Part shown: positions 62,237-64,000 of the stretch, in pieces
How positions within the stretch are numbered: the first letter of the stretch is position 1
How the letters are laid out: the number at the start of each line of letters is the position of its first letter
Origin: Sediminibacillus albus
Lineage (GTDB): Bacteria; Bacillota; Bacilli; Bacillales; Amphibacillaceae
Direction: 5' to 3'
Length of the DNA: 64,000 nt
Assembly: GCF_900101125.1 (NCBI RefSeq)
Contig: NZ_FNFL01000001.1
Span: 124,001-188,000 of the forward strand
The notes under the pieces: model-generated
The model's input: the letters and a program-made list of their open reading frames with translations, nothing else
The model's database searches: none
Told to the model about the DNA's origin: nothing
Translations under genes and position numbers: made by a program

Positions 62237-63196
62237 ATGAGTGACGGAGAAAAAACATACTTAGATTTGTGCAGAATGGTGTTAGAAACAGGTACGAAAA
62301 AAGAGGACAGAACAAATACAGGCACATATTCGCTATTCGGCCATCAAATGCGATTTGACTTAAGCAAAGGATTTCCTTTATTAACAACCAAACGTGTGCC
62401 ATTTCGTTTAATTGCCAGTGAATTGTTATGGTTTATAAAGGGAGATACGAATATCCGTTACTTATTGGAAAATAACAATAACATTTGGAACGAGTGGGCG
62501 TTTAAGAACTGGATCGAGAGTGACGAATATCAAGGGCCGGATATGTCTGACTTTGGTCATAGAAGCCAAAATGACCCTGCTTTTAAAGTAGCTTACGAGA
62601 AGGAAATGGACAACTTTAAACAAAAAATTTTAACCGATGACTCCTTCTCTGAAAAATACGGAGACCTTGGTTCTGTGTACGGTCAGCAATGGAGAGCCTG
62701 GAAAACGTCTAAAGGAGAAACACTGGATCAATTGAAGCAAGTAATAGAAGCAATTAAAACCAATCCGGACTCACGCAGGCATATTGTAACAGCCTGGAAT
62801 CCGGAGGATGTGCCAGGTAATATGGCTTTGCCTCCTTGCCATACGATGTTTCAGTTTTACGTTGCTGAAGGAAAACTGTCGTGTCAGCTTTATCAACGGA
62901 GTGGCGATATCTTCTTAGGCATTCCTTTCAATATTGCCAGCTATGCGTTATTAACCCATTTGATCGCCTACGAGTGTGGCTTGGAAGCAGGGGAGTTCAT
63001 TCACACCTTGGGAGATGCCCATATTTATTCCAATCATTTAGAACAGGTAAGGACTCAGCTGGAACGCACCCCGTATCAACTGCCAGAGCTAGTAATTGAC
63101 CAACATGCCTGCTCGCTTTTTGAGATAGAAATGAAAGACTTACACATCAAAGATTATCAATCTCATCCGCCAATCAAGGCTCCAGTAGCCGTTTAG
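62237..63196 (+). CDS. thyA: Thymidylate synthase, long ThyA type
   Basis: ThyA methylates dUMP to dTMP with methylenetetrahydrofolate. The catalytic cysteine is in [12 protein letters not shown] (near 203). [29 protein letters not shown] and [12 protein letters not shown] are conserved. At 319 residues it contains the extra helical insert (about 85-140) of the Lactobacillus casei type, absent from 264-residue ThyB/E. coli forms. ATG 62237 follows AAGGAAGG; dfrA follows, completing the folate cycle. Confidence 0.96.
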   Translation: MSDGEKTYLDLCRMVLETGTKKEDRTNTGTYSLFGHQMRFDLSKGFPLLTTKRVPFRLIASELLWFIKGDTNIRYLLENNNNIWNEWAFKNWIESDEYQGPDMSDFGHRSQNDPAFKVAYEKEMDNFKQKILTDDSFSEKYGDLGSVYGQQWRAWKTSKGETLDQLKQVIEAIKTNPDSRRHIVTAWNPEDVPGNMALPPCHTMFQFYVAEGKLSCQLYQRSGDIFLGIPFNIASYALLTHLIAYECGLEAGEFIHTLGDAHIYSNHLEQVRTQLERTPYQLPELVIDQHACSLFEIEMKDLHIKDYQSHPPIKAPVAV

Positions 63197-63220
63197 CTGC
63201 TGATCAAAAGGAGGAAAATG

Positions 63221-63721
63221 ATGATATCTCTGCTTTATGCCATGGATCACGCCAGAGTTATTGGCTATAAGAATGACTTGCCTTGGAGGCTTCCAAATGA
63301 TTTAAAATTCTTCAAGCGTCTAACAACTTCCCATTGTGTCATCATGGGGAGAAAAACCTTTGAGTCCATGAATGGACCTCTTCCTAACCGGAAAAATGTA
63401 ATACTTACCCGGGATGAAGAATACCATCCGGAGGGCTGTGAGGTTATCCATTCGATTGATACAATCGTCGATTGGAGTAAGGCAAATCCGGAGGAAGAGT
63501 ATTTTGTCATTGGCGGGGGAGATATTTTTGAACAAATCCTTCCTTTTTCCGATCGTATGTATATGACGCTTATCGATGAGGAATTTCCGGGGGATACCTA
63601 TTTTCCTATGTTCGATGAAAGTGAATGGTCGTTGACAAGAAAGGAAAAAGGCGAGAAGAATGAAAAAAATCCTTATGACTATTATTTTATCCAGTATGAC
63701 CGGAAATCAGGCAGGAAGTAA
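63221..63721 (+). CDS. dfrA: Dihydrofolate reductase
   Basis: DHFR regenerates tetrahydrofolate used up by ThyA. The 166 residues begin MISLLYAMDHARVIGYKNDLPW, that is, the VIG-x-DLPWRLPNDLKFF substrate loop with the catalytic aspartate near 27, and carry VIMGRKTFESM and VIGGGDIFEQ for NADPH. ATG 63221 is preferred over 63218 on spacing to AAAGGAGG. It is 25 bases behind thyA. Confidence 0.97.
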   Translation: MISLLYAMDHARVIGYKNDLPWRLPNDLKFFKRLTTSHCVIMGRKTFESMNGPLPNRKNVILTRDEEYHPEGCEVIHSIDTIVDWSKANPEEEYFVIGGGDIFEQILPFSDRMYMTLIDEEFPGDTYFPMFDESEWSLTRKEKGEKNEKNPYDYYFIQYDRKSGRK

Positions 63722-63736
63722 CTTGTCTAATCCGGC

Positions 63737-63766
63737 TTACAGGTAGGAAATGCCTGGTATTATAAT
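63737..63766 (+). promoter_or_regulatory. Promoter candidate for the tatA-like gene
   Basis: TTACAG at 63737-63742, an 18-base spacer, and TATAAT at 63761-63766, about 145 bases before the gene start. Confidence 0.4.
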
Positions 63767-63911
63767 AGAAAACTTTTATTTTATTAGGACATGCAGCAAA
63801 AAAAGTGGTAAGATGGACGAGAAATATAAACCGTAGGTGTTTTTGTTTTGTAAGTTATTGATTTTTCAACCATCAATTAGGTTACTTAATAGTAGGCAGG
63901 TGATTGATAAG

Positions 63912-64000
63912 ATGTTAACATCTATTGGCATCCCAGGGCTAATACTGATTTTAATTATTGCTCTAGTCGTTTTTGGTCCGAAAAAATTGCCTGAAATTGG
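63912..64000 (+). CDS. Twin-arginine translocase TatA/E-like protein, 5' part
   Basis: The right edge cuts a gene starting at ATG 63912 after AGGCAGGTG. The visible 29 codons, [20 protein letters not shown] then [10 protein letters not shown], show the TatA short membrane helix and the [10 protein letters not shown] hinge motif. TatA forms the pore for folded proteins; which paralogue it is cannot be told from this part. The QcrA twin-arginine signal in this window is a likely type of substrate. Confidence 0.88.
   Translation, partial: MLTSIGIPGLILILIIALVVFGPKKLPEI

Noticed and set aside
1-64000. CRISPR array, prophage, transposase or defence island
   Set aside because: No regularly spaced repeats, integrase, transposase or toxin/nuclease cluster was seen; gene order is housekeeping throughout.

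Overview
The window is a chromosomal stretch of a low-GC, endospore-forming Gram-positive bacterium of the family Bacillaceae. The evidence is gene content and order: spoIVA, SpoVIF-type and cotD spore genes, menaquinone and bacillithiol genes, a B-type RNase P RNA, and gene order that follows the Bacillus subtilis der-to-dfrA region almost step for step. Several differences from B. subtilis, and the Bacillaceae-type interspersed repeats, suggest a relative such as Oceanobacillus, Virgibacillus or Gracilibacillus. The genus is an inference.

Layout. 1-4.4 kb: end of der, gpsA, a SpoVIF-like gene, yphE, yphF and spoIVA with a sigma-E-type promoter. 4.4-5.4 kb: a gene-poor gap with a long interspersed repeat and tandem hbs promoters. 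5.4-16.1 kb: hbs, the menaquinone side-chain genes hepS-menG-hepT, ndk, cheR and the aromatic supraoperon aroC-aroB-aroH-hisC-tyrA-aroA. The mtrAB genes and the trpEDCFBA block that B. subtilis carries inside this cluster are absent. 16.2-19.5 kb: a dihydroorotase-like protein that lacks its metal motif, then ypiA, ypiB and ypiF. 19.5-20.0 kb: two copies of a second interspersed repeat. 20.1-24.4 kb: menaquinol:cytochrome c reductase qcrABC, ypjA, ypjB and a YugP-type protease. 24.5-32.6 kb: an inverted ypjC, ypjD, dapB, mgsA, bshA (without bshB1), cca, birA and panBCD. 32.7-41.5 kb: dinG, a degenerate metallo-beta-lactamase-fold protein, ypmA, ypmB, aspB, asnS, dnaD and nth. 41.5-52.4 kb: ponA and recU on the minus strand, yppC, small genes, yppE, cdd, cotD, ypsA, gpsB, rnpB, an rRNA methyltransferase and an M32 carboxypeptidase. 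52.5-64 kb: a lipoprotein, an SDR, a type III polyketide synthase with its methyltransferase, an RNase H-like gene, a preQ1-riboswitch-controlled queuosine-precursor transporter, a cold-shock gene, DUF72, an HD hydrolase, an NlpC/P60 protein, a lethal-factor-family metallopeptidase, thyA, dfrA and the start of a tatA-like gene.

How it fits together. Chorismate-pathway genes supply aromatic amino acids and the ring precursor of menaquinone; hepS/hepT/menG supply the prenyl tail and last methylation; the qcr complex oxidises the quinol. QcrA carries a twin-arginine signal, and a tatA-like gene starts at the right edge. mgsA beside bshA pairs methylglyoxal production with synthesis of the thiol that detoxifies it. 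panB/C/D make pantothenate. dnaD, nth, dinG, recU and ponA/gpsB cover replication, repair and cell-wall growth. thyA/dfrA form the thymidylate cycle.

I see no prophage, CRISPR array, transposase, defence island or clearly new multi-gene system. The most unusual items are the two pseudoenzyme-like proteins, the lethal-factor-family protease, the two repeat families, the cotD promoter palindrome and the gaps in otherwise conserved operons.
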